Positions 1-8,954 are shown, counted from the first letter of the stretch. The stretch: 64,000 nucleotides of DNA from an uncultured Oscillospiraceae bacterium (GCA_949494735.1 CATABD010000001.1:1-64000); one strand, 5' to 3'. Made by a program: numbers and translations. Notes: generated from the sequence alone by a model not told the origin.

Positions 1-1
1 C

Positions 2-1441
2 ACTTCCGAGAGCATCATTGACAACGGCTTCCACCTGATGTTCAAGACTGCCGGGGACCGTGACAGCGCCATCAGCGTCATCAAGACGGTGGGTTCCGTC
101 CAGGGCTACCAGCCCTACGACTGCCCGCCCCCGGCGGAGAAGCCCGCCTCCCCCGCGCCTGCGGCCGCCTCCGCCCCTGCCGCCCAGAGCGCCCCTCCCT
201 CCCCCGCGCCTGCGGCCGCCTCCGCCCCTGCCGCCCAGCAGCAACAGCAGCAGCATCCCAAGGAGACCCTCATCAGCGTCAACCTGTCCAAGCTGGACCA
301 GCTGTCCGCCGTGGTGGGCGAGATTGTCATCACCGAATCCATGGTCACCTCCTCCCCGGACCTGAAGGGGCTGGTGCTGGACGCCTTCTCCAAGTCCGCA
401 CGGCAGCTGCGCAAGCTCACCGACGAACTCCAGGACGTGTCCATGTCCCTGCGCATGGTGCCCGTGTCCAGCGTATTCCAGAAGATGACCCGTATTGTCC
501 GCGACATGACCAAGAAGCTCAACCGCCCGGCCAAGCTCACCCTGATCGGTGAGAACACCGAGGTGGATAAGACCATTGTGGACTCCATAGGCGACCCCAT
601 CATGCACATGATCCGCAACTCCATGGACCACGGCATTGAGGAGACCCAGGAGGAACGCGTAGCCGCCGGCAAGGATCCTGTGGGCGAAATCATCCTCTCT
701 GCCCGGGACACTGGCAGCGAGGTCATTATCGAGATTATTGACGACGGCCGGGGCGTCAACGACGAGGCCGTACTGGCCAAAGCCATCCGCCAGGGCATCG
801 CCTCCCCCGACGTGGAGTACAGCCACAAGGAGATCCTCAACTTCCTGCTGGCCCCCGGCTTCTCCACCAACACCGAGGTCACCGAATTCTCCGGCCGCGG
901 CGTGGGCATGGACGTGGTGAAGCGCGGGGTGGAGGAGCTGGGCGGCACAGTGTCCATCTCCAGCGAGCTGGGCCGCGGCATGACCACCACCATCCGCATC
1001 CCGCTGACCATGGCCATCATGGACGGCATGGAGGTGGCGGTGGGCGACTCCATCTTCACCATCCCCATCAACAATATCCTGTCCACCATGAAGGTGTCTG
1101 CCAAGGACATCATCCATGATTCCAACAGCGGCGAGATCATCAAGTGCCAGGGCAATTTTTACCCCATTGTCCGGGCCAAGCAGCTCTATCAGCTCCAGCA
1201 CGGCTGCACCGACATTGAGGACGGCGTGCTCATCTGGCTGGAGGCGGGGGACCACTCCTACTGCCTGTTTGTGGATGAGCTTCTGGGCCAGCAGCAGGTG
1301 GTGGTCAAGCAGCTGCCCGCCTACGTGAACAGCTATAATATCAAGAACTACGGCATCAACGGCTGTACCCTGCGCAGCGACGGCAGCATCAGCATCATCC
1401 TGGACGTGGCCAACCTCTATTCCGCCGCCCGGGGTATCTGA
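2..1441 (+). CDS. cheA: Chemotaxis histidine kinase CheA (5' truncated by window edge)
   Basis: The reading frame is open from base 2, so the N-terminus (P1 phosphotransfer domain and most of P2) lies outside the window. What remains is the end of a P2-like segment, an Ala/Pro/Gln-rich linker, the P3 dimerisation helices (starting near LISVNLSKLDQL), the P4 ATPase domain with N-box (HMIRNSMDHGIE), G1 box (IIDDGRGV) and G2 box (FSGRGVGMDVV), and a C-terminal CheW-like P5 domain. CheA autophosphorylates in response to chemoreceptors and passes phosphate to CheY and CheB. cheW follows after 15 bases, so the two are co-transcribed. The linker holds an exact 41-base duplication and a CAG-rich stretch, annotated separately. 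Confidence 0.97.
   Translation, partial: TSESIIDNGFHLMFKTAGDRDSAISVIKTVGSVQGYQPYDCPPPAEKPASPAPAAASAPAAQSAPPSPAPAAASAPAAQQQQQQHPKETLISVNLSKLDQLSAVVGEIVITESMVTSSPDLKGLVLDAFSKSARQLRKLTDELQDVSMSLRMVPVSSVFQKMTRIVRDMTKKLNRPAKLTLIGENTEVDKTIVDSIGDPIMHMIRNSMDHGIEETQEERVAAGKDPVGEIILSARDTGSEVIIEIIDDGRGVNDEAVLAKAIRQGIASPDVEYSHKEILNFLLAPGFSTNTEVTEFSGRGVGMDVVKRGVEELGGTVSISSELGRGMTTTIRIPLTMAIMDGMEVAVGDSIFTIPINNILSTMKVSAKDIIHDSNSGEIIKCQGNFYPIVRAKQLYQLQHGCTDIEDGVLIWLEAGDHSYCLFVDELLGQQQVVVKQLPAYVNSYNIKNYGINGCTLRSDGSISIILDVANLYSAARGI
147..255 (+). repeat. Duplicated linker segment plus CAG tract inside cheA
   Basis: Bases 147-187 and 198-238 are identical 41-base copies (period 51 bases) encoding the peptide SPAPAAASAPAAQ twice. 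They are followed at once by CAG/CAA codons encoding about six glutamines. The tract lies between the P2 and P3 domains of CheA, a region known to be flexible. Exact repetition at the nucleotide level suggests a recent duplication and possible length variation between strains. Confidence 0.85.
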
Positions 1442-1456
1442 GGAGGAGAGAAGAAT

Positions 1457-1939
1457 ATGAATGACGAGATCCTGTTCGCCCGCGAGGACGAGATGGAAGC
1501 CCTGAACACCGTGGACGACACGGTGGATTCCCAAAAATACCTCATCTTCATGGCCGGCCATCTGAAGTTGGGCGTGATCGCTGAGGACGTGGTGGAAATC
1601 CTCAATAACCAGCTTATCACCTACCTGCCCATGCTGCCTGATTTTATCCGGGGCATTATCAATATGCGCGGCCAGATGATCCCCATCCTGGATATCCGCG
1701 CCCGCCTGGGCATGGAGTCCAAGGAGGACGACAGCCTGGTGGTGGTCATCAACCTGGGCGACGTGCAGCTGGGCATCCTGGTGGACGCTGTGGATCAGAT
1801 GCTGGACATACCCAAATCCAACCTGCTCCCCATGCCCGCCAACAGCACCCAGCTGCTGGTATCCGGCATGTGTTCCCTCCCCGACGGTTCTGGCACCATG
1901 ATGGTGCTTGACTGTGAGCAGCTGATGCCCAATGAGTAG
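1457..1939 (+). CDS. cheW: Chemotaxis coupling protein CheW
   Basis: A 160-residue single CheW domain, with the typical core LGVIAEDVVEILNNQ near residues 35-50 and FIRGIINMRGQMIPILDIR near 61-80. CheW couples chemoreceptors to CheA at the cytoplasmic face of the membrane. The start is supported by a GGAGGAGAG ribosome site 8-10 bases upstream. An acidic N-terminal extension of about 25 residues precedes the domain. The last 8 bases overlap the start of cheR, which implies translational coupling. Confidence 0.96.
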   Translation: MNDEILFAREDEMEALNTVDDTVDSQKYLIFMAGHLKLGVIAEDVVEILNNQLITYLPMLPDFIRGIINMRGQMIPILDIRARLGMESKEDDSLVVVINLGDVQLGILVDAVDQMLDIPKSNLLPMPANSTQLLVSGMCSLPDGSGTMMVLDCEQLMPNE

Positions 1940-2777
1940 TATAGGAAACGGAGCGGGCGGCTCCGGATCCTTTTCCGCCCTGTCCATCACAGACAACGAC
2001 TTCAGCCGCCTGGCCAAGTTCGTCCAGTCCAATTACGGCATCGACCTGAGCCAGAAAAAGCAGCTTATCACGGGCCGCCTGTCCACCCCCCTGAAGCAGC
2101 GGGGCTACACCAGCTTTACCGATTTTGTCAATCATGTGCTCCAGTCCAAGGACAACGACCTGATTACCCTGCTGCTGGATAAGTTAACCACCAACTACAC
2201 CTTTTTCATGCGGGAAAAGGAGCACCTGGACCTGTTTTGCCAGAAGATCATCCCGGATATCGTCCAGCGCCACCAGAAGGACAAGACCCTGGCCATCTGG
2301 AGCGCAGGGTGTTCCACCGGGGAGGAGCCCTACAACATCACCATGTTCCTCTTCGACTACCTGGGCCCCCAGGCCAGCCAATGGGATACCCGGCTGCTTG
2401 CCACCGACATCTCCAACCGGGCCATGACCGCCGCCAAAAAGGGTGTGTATGAGCTGCCCGACACTATTCCCGCCGACTGGAAGAAGAAGTACTTTATTCC
2501 CCAATCCGGCGGGCAGTACCAGGTGGCTCCCAGAGTGCGGGACAATGTGATCTACCAACCCTTCAACCTGATGGACCCCATCAAGTTCCGCCGGAAATTT
2601 GACGTAATTTTCTGCCGGAATGTGATGATTTACTTTGACCAGCCCACCAAGGACGCCTTGGTCCGCAGGTTCTATGACGCCACCGCTCCCGGCGGATATC
2701 TGCTTATCAGCAAGTCGGAGAACCTCAGCGCCAATATGCCCTACCGCCGGCTGGCCCCGTCCACATTCCAGAAGTGA
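1932..2777 (+). CDS. cheR: Chemoreceptor methyltransferase CheR
   Basis: A 281-residue protein with an N-terminal helical CheR domain (about 15-75) and a SAM-dependent methyltransferase domain carrying the glycine motif WSAGCSTGEEPY near residues 119-130 and FDVIFCRNVMIYF near 224-236. It methylates glutamates of chemoreceptors for adaptation, opposing CheB. The ATG overlaps the last codons of cheW. No C-terminal TPR or tether-binding extension is present. The product is followed by a GC hairpin before cheB. Confidence 0.96.
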   Translation: MSSIGNGAGGSGSFSALSITDNDFSRLAKFVQSNYGIDLSQKKQLITGRLSTPLKQRGYTSFTDFVNHVLQSKDNDLITLLLDKLTTNYTFFMREKEHLDLFCQKIIPDIVQRHQKDKTLAIWSAGCSTGEEPYNITMFLFDYLGPQASQWDTRLLATDISNRAMTAAKKGVYELPDTIPADWKKKYFIPQSGGQYQVAPRVRDNVIYQPFNLMDPIKFRRKFDVIFCRNVMIYFDQPTKDALVRRFYDATAPGGYLLISKSENLSANMPYRRLAPSTFQK

Positions 2778-2785
2778 CAATCAAG

Positions 2786-2817
2786 CCGGGCCGATCCGCA
2801 CTCGCCGGTCGGCCCGG
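2786..2817 (+). other. Hairpin between cheR and cheB
   Basis: CCGGGCCGA (2786-2794) and TCGGCCCGG (2809-2817) form a perfect 9-bp stem with a 14-base loop. There is no T-run after it, so it is not a clean intrinsic terminator. It may set the stability of the cheR end or tune read-through into cheB. Confidence 0.6.
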
Positions 2818-2848
2818 TATTTCCCAAGATAGGGAGGTTTTCCTTTTT

Positions 2849-3916
2849 ATGCCTATTCCCGTAACCGCTGCCCCACTGAAAAAGATCCGCGTCATGGTTG
2901 TGGACGACTCCATGCTCGCCCGCAGCCTCATCATCAAGGGCTTGTCCACCCACCCCAGGATTGAGGTAGTGGGCTATGCCATCAACACCTTGGACGCGAG
3001 GAACAAAATTCCCCAGTACCGCCCTGATGTAATCACCATGGACGTGGAAATGCCCGGACAGAGCGGCATCGACTTCCTCAAGCAGTACCTGCCCACCCAC
3101 CCCATCCCCGTCATCCTGGTGTCTTCCCTGAATTTAAAGGTATTCGACGCGCTGGCCGTGGGCGCAGTGGACTTTGTCCGCAAGCCCGACGACCACCAGA
3201 GTCCAGAGGCCTTCCTGGCGGGGCTGGCCCAAAAGGTGATTATGGCCGCCACCGCCCGCCCCCGGACCGCCGCCGTTGCCCCACAGGGCGGAGCTGTGAA
3301 CGTGGGCGCCGCCCCCATCCTGGGGTCCAGCCCCAACCTGGACCGGGTCATCATCGGCCTGGGGGCCTCCACCGGAGGCACCGAGGCCACCCTGGCGGTG
3401 ATGAAACGTCTGCCCGCCGATATCCCCCCCATGGTCATTGTCCAGCATATGCCCCCCGGGTTCACCAAGATGTACGCTGAACGGCTCAACCGCCTGTGCG
3501 CCATGGAGGTCCGGGAGGCCCAGAGCGGCGACGAGCTCCACCGGGGCCTGGCCCTTATTGCCCCCGCCGACCTGCAGTGCCGGGTGGTGCGCATCGGCGC
3601 GCGTTACACCGTCAACTGCACCCCCGGCGAAAAGGTCAGCGGCCACCGCCCCTCCGTGGACGCCATGTTCTACTCCATGGCCGAGACGGTGAGCTGCAAA
3701 ATGGTTGGCATTATCATGACCGGCATGGGCCAGGATGGGGCCCACGGCCTGTTGGAAATGCGCAAAAAGGGCGCCTACACCATCGGTCAGGATAAGGAAT
3801 CCTCCGTGGTCTACGGTATGCCCGGCGTGGCGCAGAACATCGGCGCGGTGATGATCCAGGCCTCCTGCGACAATGTGTCCAACGTCCTGCTGCGGCATTT
3901 GAAAAGCCTTGGCTGA
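2849..3916 (+). CDS. cheB: Protein-glutamate methylesterase/deamidase CheB
   Basis: A 355-residue response regulator plus methylesterase. The receiver domain has the acidic pair D19/D20, the phospho-acceptor D65 (TMDVEMPG) and K112 (RKP). The catalytic domain has S174 (GASTGG), H200 (VQHMPPG) and D296 (GMGQDGAHG). It removes methyl groups from chemoreceptors when phosphorylated by CheA. The ATG at 2849 is preferred because AGGGAGGT lies 10 bases upstream; an in-frame GTG at 2774 overlapping the cheR stop lacks a site and would add 25 residues not typical of the family. Last gene of this che operon. Confidence 0.96.
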   Translation: MPIPVTAAPLKKIRVMVVDDSMLARSLIIKGLSTHPRIEVVGYAINTLDARNKIPQYRPDVITMDVEMPGQSGIDFLKQYLPTHPIPVILVSSLNLKVFDALAVGAVDFVRKPDDHQSPEAFLAGLAQKVIMAATARPRTAAVAPQGGAVNVGAAPILGSSPNLDRVIIGLGASTGGTEATLAVMKRLPADIPPMVIVQHMPPGFTKMYAERLNRLCAMEVREAQSGDELHRGLALIAPADLQCRVVRIGARYTVNCTPGEKVSGHRPSVDAMFYSMAETVSCKMVGIIMTGMGQDGAHGLLEMRKKGAYTIGQDKESSVVYGMPGVAQNIGAVMIQASCDNVSNVLLRHLKSLG

Positions 3917-3966
3917 CCCCGGCAACCAGGAATTGGGAAAGGAAAAATGCCCCAAAGCGTCAACTT

Positions 3967-4009
3967 CCGCCCGGAGCCTCCTTCAAAAGGCCCCGGGCGG
4001 TTCTGTTTT
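3967..4009 (+). terminator. Terminator after cheB
   Basis: CCGCCCGG (3967-3974) pairs with CCGGGCGG (3993-4000), with an inner CCT/AGG pairing, followed by TTCTGTTTT. It ends the cheA-cheW-cheR-cheB transcript just before the sigma-28 promoter of the flgM operon. Confidence 0.7.
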
Positions 4010-4033
4010 GGGAAAGAAATTTCCCGCTTTTTC

Positions 4034-4060
4034 TTATGTTCCCAGCAACCTTGCCGATAT
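4034..4060 (+). promoter_or_regulatory. Sigma-28 (SigD/FliA) promoter for the flgM operon
   Basis: The box GCCGATAT at 4053-4060 is an exact match to the SigD -10 element (GCCGATAT in Bacillus; consensus TAAA-N15-GCCGATAA). Fifteen bases upstream is TTAT (4034-4037), a poor -35 match (2 of 4). It lies after the cheB terminator and before flgM, the place of a SigD promoter in Bacillus. The sigma factor itself is encoded at 29143-29985. Confidence 0.72.
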
Positions 4061-4117
4061 AAATAGTAGTAGAAGAGATGGTAAACCTATCGGACGAACA
4101 AAAAGGATGTGAGTACT

Positions 4118-4429
4118 GTGCTGACTTCTTCCGGCTACGGCGCAATTACCCCAATTGCCCCCGCCAAGGTCTATCGAACCCGGACCGGACGTGATACCCG
4201 CACCCAGGTTACCCCGGGCAGCAGCAATTATGACAGTGTAACCCTCTCCGCCCCCAGCCAGGGCAGCCGTTTCCACATGGGACTAGTCAGCCGACTCTCC
4301 CAGGAGGTGCGCACCTCCACCACCACCGGTGACATCGCCGCGCTGCGCCAGCAGGTGGCTTCTGGAACCTATACCCCCGATCCCATGGCCATTGCGGCCC
4401 GGATCTTGTTTTTGGGAGAGGGCAGGTAA
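4118..4429 (+). CDS. flgM: Anti-sigma-28 factor FlgM
   Basis: A 103-residue small protein whose C-terminal half (VSRLSQEVR ... DIAALRQQVASGTYTPDPMAIAARIL) matches the FlgM family, with the characteristic helix ending in a YxxDPxxIAxRIL-like pattern. FlgM binds and holds sigma-28 until it is exported through the completed hook. The GTG at 4118 is preferred: AAAGGATGTGA (4102-4112) is an almost perfect ribosome site and would be destroyed as leader if the upstream GTG at 4109 were used. The N-terminal half is low in conservation and Thr/Ser-rich. flgN follows directly after the stop codon. Confidence 0.85.
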   Translation: MLTSSGYGAITPIAPAKVYRTRTGRDTRTQVTPGSSNYDSVTLSAPSQGSRFHMGLVSRLSQEVRTSTTTGDIAALRQQVASGTYTPDPMAIAARILFLGEGR

Positions 4430-4906
4430 ATGGGCGACGCTTATCAATCCTATCTGGGGCTTTTGCGCGAGCTGGGCGGCATTTTGGAACAGCTGGCCCA
4501 ACTGGCACAGGACAAGGCCGCCGTTGTCCGTCAGGACGACCTCATTGGTCTGGATGAAGTGCTCAAGCAGGAGCAGGCCATGACCCTTAACCTGCGGGGG
4601 CTGGAGCAGCGCCGGCTGAAGCTGGCCGCCCAACTGGGTCTGTCCGGCACATCCCTGTCCGACCTGCCCGGCCGCTGTCCCCCCGAACTGGAGCTCCAGG
4701 CCCGCCAGACGGTGGAGCAGCTGCTTCAGGGCTATGAGATCTACCGCGGCTGTGCGGATATGGCCCGCAATCTTCTGGAACTCAACCTCCACCAGATGGA
4801 AAAGACCATCTCAGCCGCCGGTGTGGACCCTGCCAGTCCCGGCGCAGGCTATCAAGCCCCCGGCGTGGAACCCCCCAAAAATATGAAGACAGATTTCCGC
4901 GCTTGA
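4430..4906 (+). CDS. flgN: Flagellar export chaperone FlgN family
   Basis: A 158-residue, mainly helical protein with the FlgN pattern: an N-terminal helix (YLGLLRELGGILEQL), a central EQAMTLNLRGLEQRR segment near residues 43-60, and a C-terminal helical region. FlgN-type chaperones escort the hook-filament junction proteins FlgK and FlgL to the export apparatus. It sits between flgM and flgK, as in Bacillus (yvyG). The ATG abuts the flgM stop codon, so translation is probably coupled. The last 25 residues are Pro/Gly-rich and look disordered. Confidence 0.85.
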   Translation: MGDAYQSYLGLLRELGGILEQLAQLAQDKAAVVRQDDLIGLDEVLKQEQAMTLNLRGLEQRRLKLAAQLGLSGTSLSDLPGRCPPELELQARQTVEQLLQGYEIYRGCADMARNLLELNLHQMEKTISAAGVDPASPGAGYQAPGVEPPKNMKTDFRA

Positions 4907-4935
4907 CCGCGTTTTGTGCTTAAAGGAGTATTGCT

Positions 4936-7581
4936 ATGGGTATGATCGGAACCTTTGACGCTTTCACCACAGCCCGCCTGGGCATTTATGCCGCCCAGCA
5001 CGGACTGCGGGTGACCGGCAACAACATTTCCAACATCAACACTGCGGGCTACACCCGCCAGCGCATCGACCAGGTCAGCCTGAAAACCGGCGCCAGCGAT
5101 ATGTACCGCTCCGTCTATGACAACCACGTGGGCAACGGCGCACTGGTCACCGGCATTAACCAGATCCGGGATCCTTACCTGGACATCCGCTACCGCAACA
5201 CCTCCTCCGATGTGGGTTATCACGATACCATGCTGGACGGCCTCCAGCAAATTGCTTCCATCCTGGATGAGGTGGGCAAGGGGGAGAACGGCGGCGACGG
5301 CCTGCTGTACGCCCAGCTGTTGGATCTGTCCACCTCCCTGCGCGAGCTGAGCAAAAACCCCAACAAGGACAACGACAACCTGACCCGCGCCTCCGCCGAA
5401 GCGCTGGCCAGCCTGTTCAACACCTACGCCGACAAGCTGGAGACCCTGCGCAAGAACACCCTGGAGGGTTTTGAAAAGGACATCAGCACCGTCAACGAAA
5501 TCCTCACCAACATCCGGGATCTGAACGAGTCCATCCGGGACAACGAGCTTCAGGGTGACAACGCCCTGGAGCTGCGTGACGAGCGCAACCGCCAGATCGA
5601 CAAGCTGTCCGAGTATATGCATATCCGCGTGGAGTATTCCATGGAGGACGCGGGCGCGGGCAAGCAGGTGGAAAAGCTCACCATCCGCCTGGGCAATTCC
5701 AACCCGGACCCCACTGTCACCACCGACAGCTCGGTGCTCGTCGACGGCCTGTTCGGCACCCAGGTTTCCGTGAAGATGGTGCCCAAGGCCAACCCTGACT
5801 ACGATGCCAACGATCCCAACAGTTTCCAGTATCTGAAGCCGGACAATACCGGCACCAACGACCCCGATGAGGCCGAGCAGGTGTACGATGAGAACTACAT
5901 CCTCCAGCTGGGCAAGCTGTACGACCGGCGCGGCAAGGAGTGGGAGGGCAGAACCTCCGCGTACCAGGAGCTTACGGACGCGGATCTTGCCGGTTTTGGC
6001 ATGGTGCGCGGCGAGAAGGCCTCTTACAGCTTTAAATTTACTCCGGCGGCAGGCGCCCAGTGGGCAGATGGCGATACCTTCCAGATCGGCGGCAAAACCT
6101 TTACCATTGGCAAGGATATCCCCCTTGGCGATGCCAATGATTCGGAAAAGATGGCCGCGTTCCTTGCCCAGAACCTGGGTGCTGTCAACCCAAATTATAC
6201 GGTTTCCATTGATAAAAATGATCCTGCCAACCTCCTGTTTACCGCAAAAAAAACCGGCAAGGTGGATGCCGCCGATGTGCCCAAGTTGAATGTGACCAAC
6301 GATCCCGACGGCAAGCTCACCTTCGGCGCTATGATCACCATAAATGGGGGTAAGGATGCCGCAGCCCCCAAGTTCCCCGACCCGGTCACCACAAACAACC
6401 CCGACGGCACTCAAACCATCGTCAGCTACATCCAGAGCGCCGGGAAGTATTACAAGGTCACCACCCAGGTGGAGCACACCAATGAGGTCACCCTGGACGA
6501 CAACGATATCCACGGCTCCCTCCAGGCCACCCGGGAGCTGCTCACCGAGGCCGGGGCCTTCGCCACCAAGGACACGGTGGCCAACGTGGATGAGAACGCT
6601 GCCAAAAAGCGGGGCATCCCCTACTACCAGAAGACCTTGGATCTGCTGGCCCAGCAGTTTGCCAAACAGTATAACCAGCTCAACGAAGGGGTCATGCTGG
6701 ACCAGGACGGCAACGAAGTAACATCCATCACCGGCACTATCGAGGAACTGAAAAACATGGGGGTGCGCCTCAATCAGGCCGCCGGCACCGACGGCGGGTT
6801 TGGCGACGGCTTCTATGTGAAGGCCGACGGCACCTATATGGGCACCACCGCCCATTATCCCAACTGTAATCTCGACGCAGCGCAGATCAAGGTCACCGAC
6901 ACCGTGGACGAAGCCTACGATAAAGCTAAGGCTCACGGCGCCATCGCGGCCACCACCAGAGAGGAAAAAATCGCCGCCCTCAAGGCTTTTATAAAGGACC
7001 ACGGCGTCAACGAGGATAACATAGAGAAGGAAAAGGTCACCCTGACCGGGCCTATCGAAATGGGCGGGCCGCTGTTCAGCAACCGCAACGACGGCGACGA
7101 TATCACCGGCATCACCGCCGCCAACCTCTCCGTTTCCCACAGCTGGTCCATCGGCGATGTGCGCATCGTCCCCAAGTTTGAGGTGCTCTTTGATGGTGAT
7201 GTTGACCACTCCACCCAGAACAAGAACGTGGACCACATGCTGGCCATGATTGACAAGTCCCTGTTATACAATCCCCAGGATCTGGTCAAGGATGCGGTGG
7301 GCACCAAGCTTTTCGAGGGTTCCTTCAATGACATGCTCAGCGACGCATGTACCATTCGGGGCAATGACCACCGGGTGCAGGACATTAAGCTGAACACCTC
7401 CTACACCTCGCTCATCGACCTGGACACCAGCCGCGAAGGTGTGTCCGGCGTGGATCTGAACGATGAAACCATGAATATGATGCAGTACCAGAAGGCGTAC
7501 TCCGCCGCCTGCCGCCTGATGACCGCCATCGACGAGGCGATTGACCGCCTGATTAACAACACCGGCATTGCCGGACGCTGA
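4936..7581 (+). CDS. flgK: Hook-filament junction protein FlgK (HAP1), enlarged
   Basis: An 881-residue protein. The N-terminal rod/hook signature (GNNISNINTAGYTRQR near 30-45) and the C-terminal coiled-coil (MMQYQKAYSAACRLM near 848-862) are intact, as needed for polymerisation between hook and filament. Family members are often 450-650 residues, so this one carries large central insertions. The segment encoding about residues 355-475 (6000-6360) is visibly more AT-rich than its flanks, which suggests a surface domain acquired or exchanged separately. AAAGGAGT precedes the ATG. Expressed with flgL from the sigma-28 promoter. Confidence 0.95.
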   Translation: MGMIGTFDAFTTARLGIYAAQHGLRVTGNNISNINTAGYTRQRIDQVSLKTGASDMYRSVYDNHVGNGALVTGINQIRDPYLDIRYRNTSSDVGYHDTMLDGLQQIASILDEVGKGENGGDGLLYAQLLDLSTSLRELSKNPNKDNDNLTRASAEALASLFNTYADKLETLRKNTLEGFEKDISTVNEILTNIRDLNESIRDNELQGDNALELRDERNRQIDKLSEYMHIRVEYSMEDAGAGKQVEKLTIRLGNSNPDPTVTTDSSVLVDGLFGTQVSVKMVPKANPDYDANDPNSFQYLKPDNTGTNDPDEAEQVYDENYILQLGKLYDRRGKEWEGRTSAYQELTDADLAGFGMVRGEKASYSFKFTPAAGAQWADGDTFQIGGKTFTIGKDIPLGDANDSEKMAAFLAQNLGAVNPNYTVSIDKNDPANLLFTAKKTGKVDAADVPKLNVTNDPDGKLTFGAMITINGGKDAAAPKFPDPVTTNNPDGTQTIVSYIQSAGKYYKVTTQVEHTNEVTLDDNDIHGSLQATRELLTEAGAFATKDTVANVDENAAKKRGIPYYQKTLDLLAQQFAKQYNQLNEGVMLDQDGNEVTSITGTIEELKNMGVRLNQAAGTDGGFGDGFYVKADGTYMGTTAHYPNCNLDAAQIKVTDTVDEAYDKAKAHGAIAATTREEKIAALKAFIKDHGVNEDNIEKEKVTLTGPIEMGGPLFSNRNDGDDITGITAANLSVSHSWSIGDVRIVPKFEVLFDGDVDHSTQNKNVDHMLAMIDKSLLYNPQDLVKDAVGTKLFEGSFNDMLSDACTIRGNDHRVQDIKLNTSYTSLIDLDTSREGVSGVDLNDETMNMMQYQKAYSAACRLMTAIDEAIDRLINNTGIAGR

Positions 7582-7601
7582 CGCAAGGAGGTATTCATAA
7601 T

Positions 7602-8954
7602 ATGATTCGAGCCACCACCGGCGGCGTTTTGAAAAGCTACCGCCGTAACCTGATGAACTCCTTTATTGCCAGGAATAAAGCTCAGGACACCGTACTCACC
7701 CAACGCAACTTCAACTCCTATGCCGAGGACCCCGCCGCCGCCGCCCGGGCATTCAAGCTGCGCAAGGCCCGCATGACCGTGGAGAGCCAGTATTCCGTGT
7801 GTACCGACACCCACAAGAAATTCCAGACCGGCTGGACCAGCCTGGAGGGCATCAGCAAGCTTATCGACACCGAAAACGCCGAGCCCATGAAGACCCTTGC
7901 GGGCACTTCCCTGACCATGCTCAACGACCCCACTGCGGACGCCCGGGAGCAGCTCACCAAGGCCCTGGACCAAATTTCCCAGACCATCATCCAGAACCTG
8001 AACCAGAAGTACGGCGAGAACTTCATTTTCTCCGGCGCGGACGGCCACAATGTCCCCTTTGAGATCAAGGATGACAAGCTGTACTATCGGGGCGTGCCCG
8101 TGGACGCGGCAGTGCCCAAAATCTTTGCCGATGGAAACGGCGCTTCGGTCAAGCTGAACGCCAACGGCCAGGTGGATCCGGCCGGCGACCACTTCCTGCT
8201 GTCCACCGGCCTGAAAACCATCAGCGAGAGCGCTTACGAGCAGGCTGTCAAGAATTATCAGAACGATCCCACAGGCAGCCCGCCCCCAGATGTGCTGCGT
8301 GATCCCCCGACCCCCCCCGACACCATCGGTGATCCCCATCTCTTTACCGACAAGGACGGCAATAAGTACTATATTGAGAAGAGCGGCGCCCAGTCCATGA
8401 CCCAGGACGAAATTGATGCCGCCACCAAGGACGCCGAAAAACTCAAATACCTGATGAATGAAAAACAGTTTGTGGACATCGGCCTGGGCTTCCAGGAGAA
8501 CGAGAATGGCCAGCTCATTGAAAGCAGCGCCTATAACGCCGCCCTCAATGGCCTGACCTTCATCGGCTACGGTTTGGATGCCGACGGCGACCCCAAAAAT
8601 ATCTACTCCCTGGTGCAGAAGATGAAGGAGATCGGCGCGCGGGTGAAGGACGGGGAGAACTGGACCAAGGCGGATTATGACGAGTTCAACGGCTTGGTGA
8701 AGAAGCTGGAAAAGGCCTCCTCTGAGTTCAAGACGGAGTTTACAAACATGAGCGCGGGCACCCAGAAGCTGGAAAATAATGTGGAGCTGCTGGAGGACAA
8801 CTTCTATAACCTCCAGGAACAGTATTCCGACATTGAGGACGTGGACATGGCCGATGCCATCACCTCCTTTGTCTGGGCCCAGTACTGCTATAACGCCGCT
8901 TTAAAGGTGGGCAACAGCATACTGTCCGAGAGCCTGATGGACTATCTGAAATGA
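7602..8954 (+). CDS. flgL: Hook-filament junction protein FlgL (HAP3)
   Basis: A 450-residue flagellin-family protein. The N-terminal domain includes MIRATTGGVLKSYRRNLM and a conserved helical region to about residue 140 (YGENFIFSGAD); the C-terminal helices (ADAITSFVWAQYCYNAALKVGNSILSESLM) are typical of flagellin D0. It joins FlgK to the filament. A Pro-rich loop (about residues 226-245) and an inserted middle domain make it longer than the usual 300 residues. AAGGAGG lies upstream of the ATG. It follows flgK by 20 bases, in the conserved flgK-flgL order. Confidence 0.95.
   Translation: MIRATTGGVLKSYRRNLMNSFIARNKAQDTVLTQRNFNSYAEDPAAAARAFKLRKARMTVESQYSVCTDTHKKFQTGWTSLEGISKLIDTENAEPMKTLAGTSLTMLNDPTADAREQLTKALDQISQTIIQNLNQKYGENFIFSGADGHNVPFEIKDDKLYYRGVPVDAAVPKIFADGNGASVKLNANGQVDPAGDHFLLSTGLKTISESAYEQAVKNYQNDPTGSPPPDVLRDPPTPPDTIGDPHLFTDKDGNKYYIEKSGAQSMTQDEIDAATKDAEKLKYLMNEKQFVDIGLGFQENENGQLIESSAYNAALNGLTFIGYGLDADGDPKNIYSLVQKMKEIGARVKDGENWTKADYDEFNGLVKKLEKASSEFKTEFTNMSAGTQKLENNVELLEDNFYNLQEQYSDIEDVDMADAITSFVWAQYCYNAALKVGNSILSESLMDYLK

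Noticed and set aside
147..238. Direct repeats as a CRISPR or mobile-element trace
   Set aside because: Only two units, in frame, inside a CheA linker of biased composition; simple duplication explains them.
3909..4112. Possible 67-residue gene between cheB and flgM
   Set aside because: Runs through the terminator and the sigma-28 promoter, overlaps the flgM ribosome site, and resembles nothing.
4852..7236. Open frame of 794 codons on the minus strand opposite flgK
   Set aside because: Antisense shadow of a high-GC gene; Val/Gly/His-rich translation with no family, no ribosome site. The same holds for long antisense frames opposite fliD (21116-22528), the MCP (15822-17714), flhA (29928-31634), fliY/fliM (36315-38567) and fliF (47917-50208).
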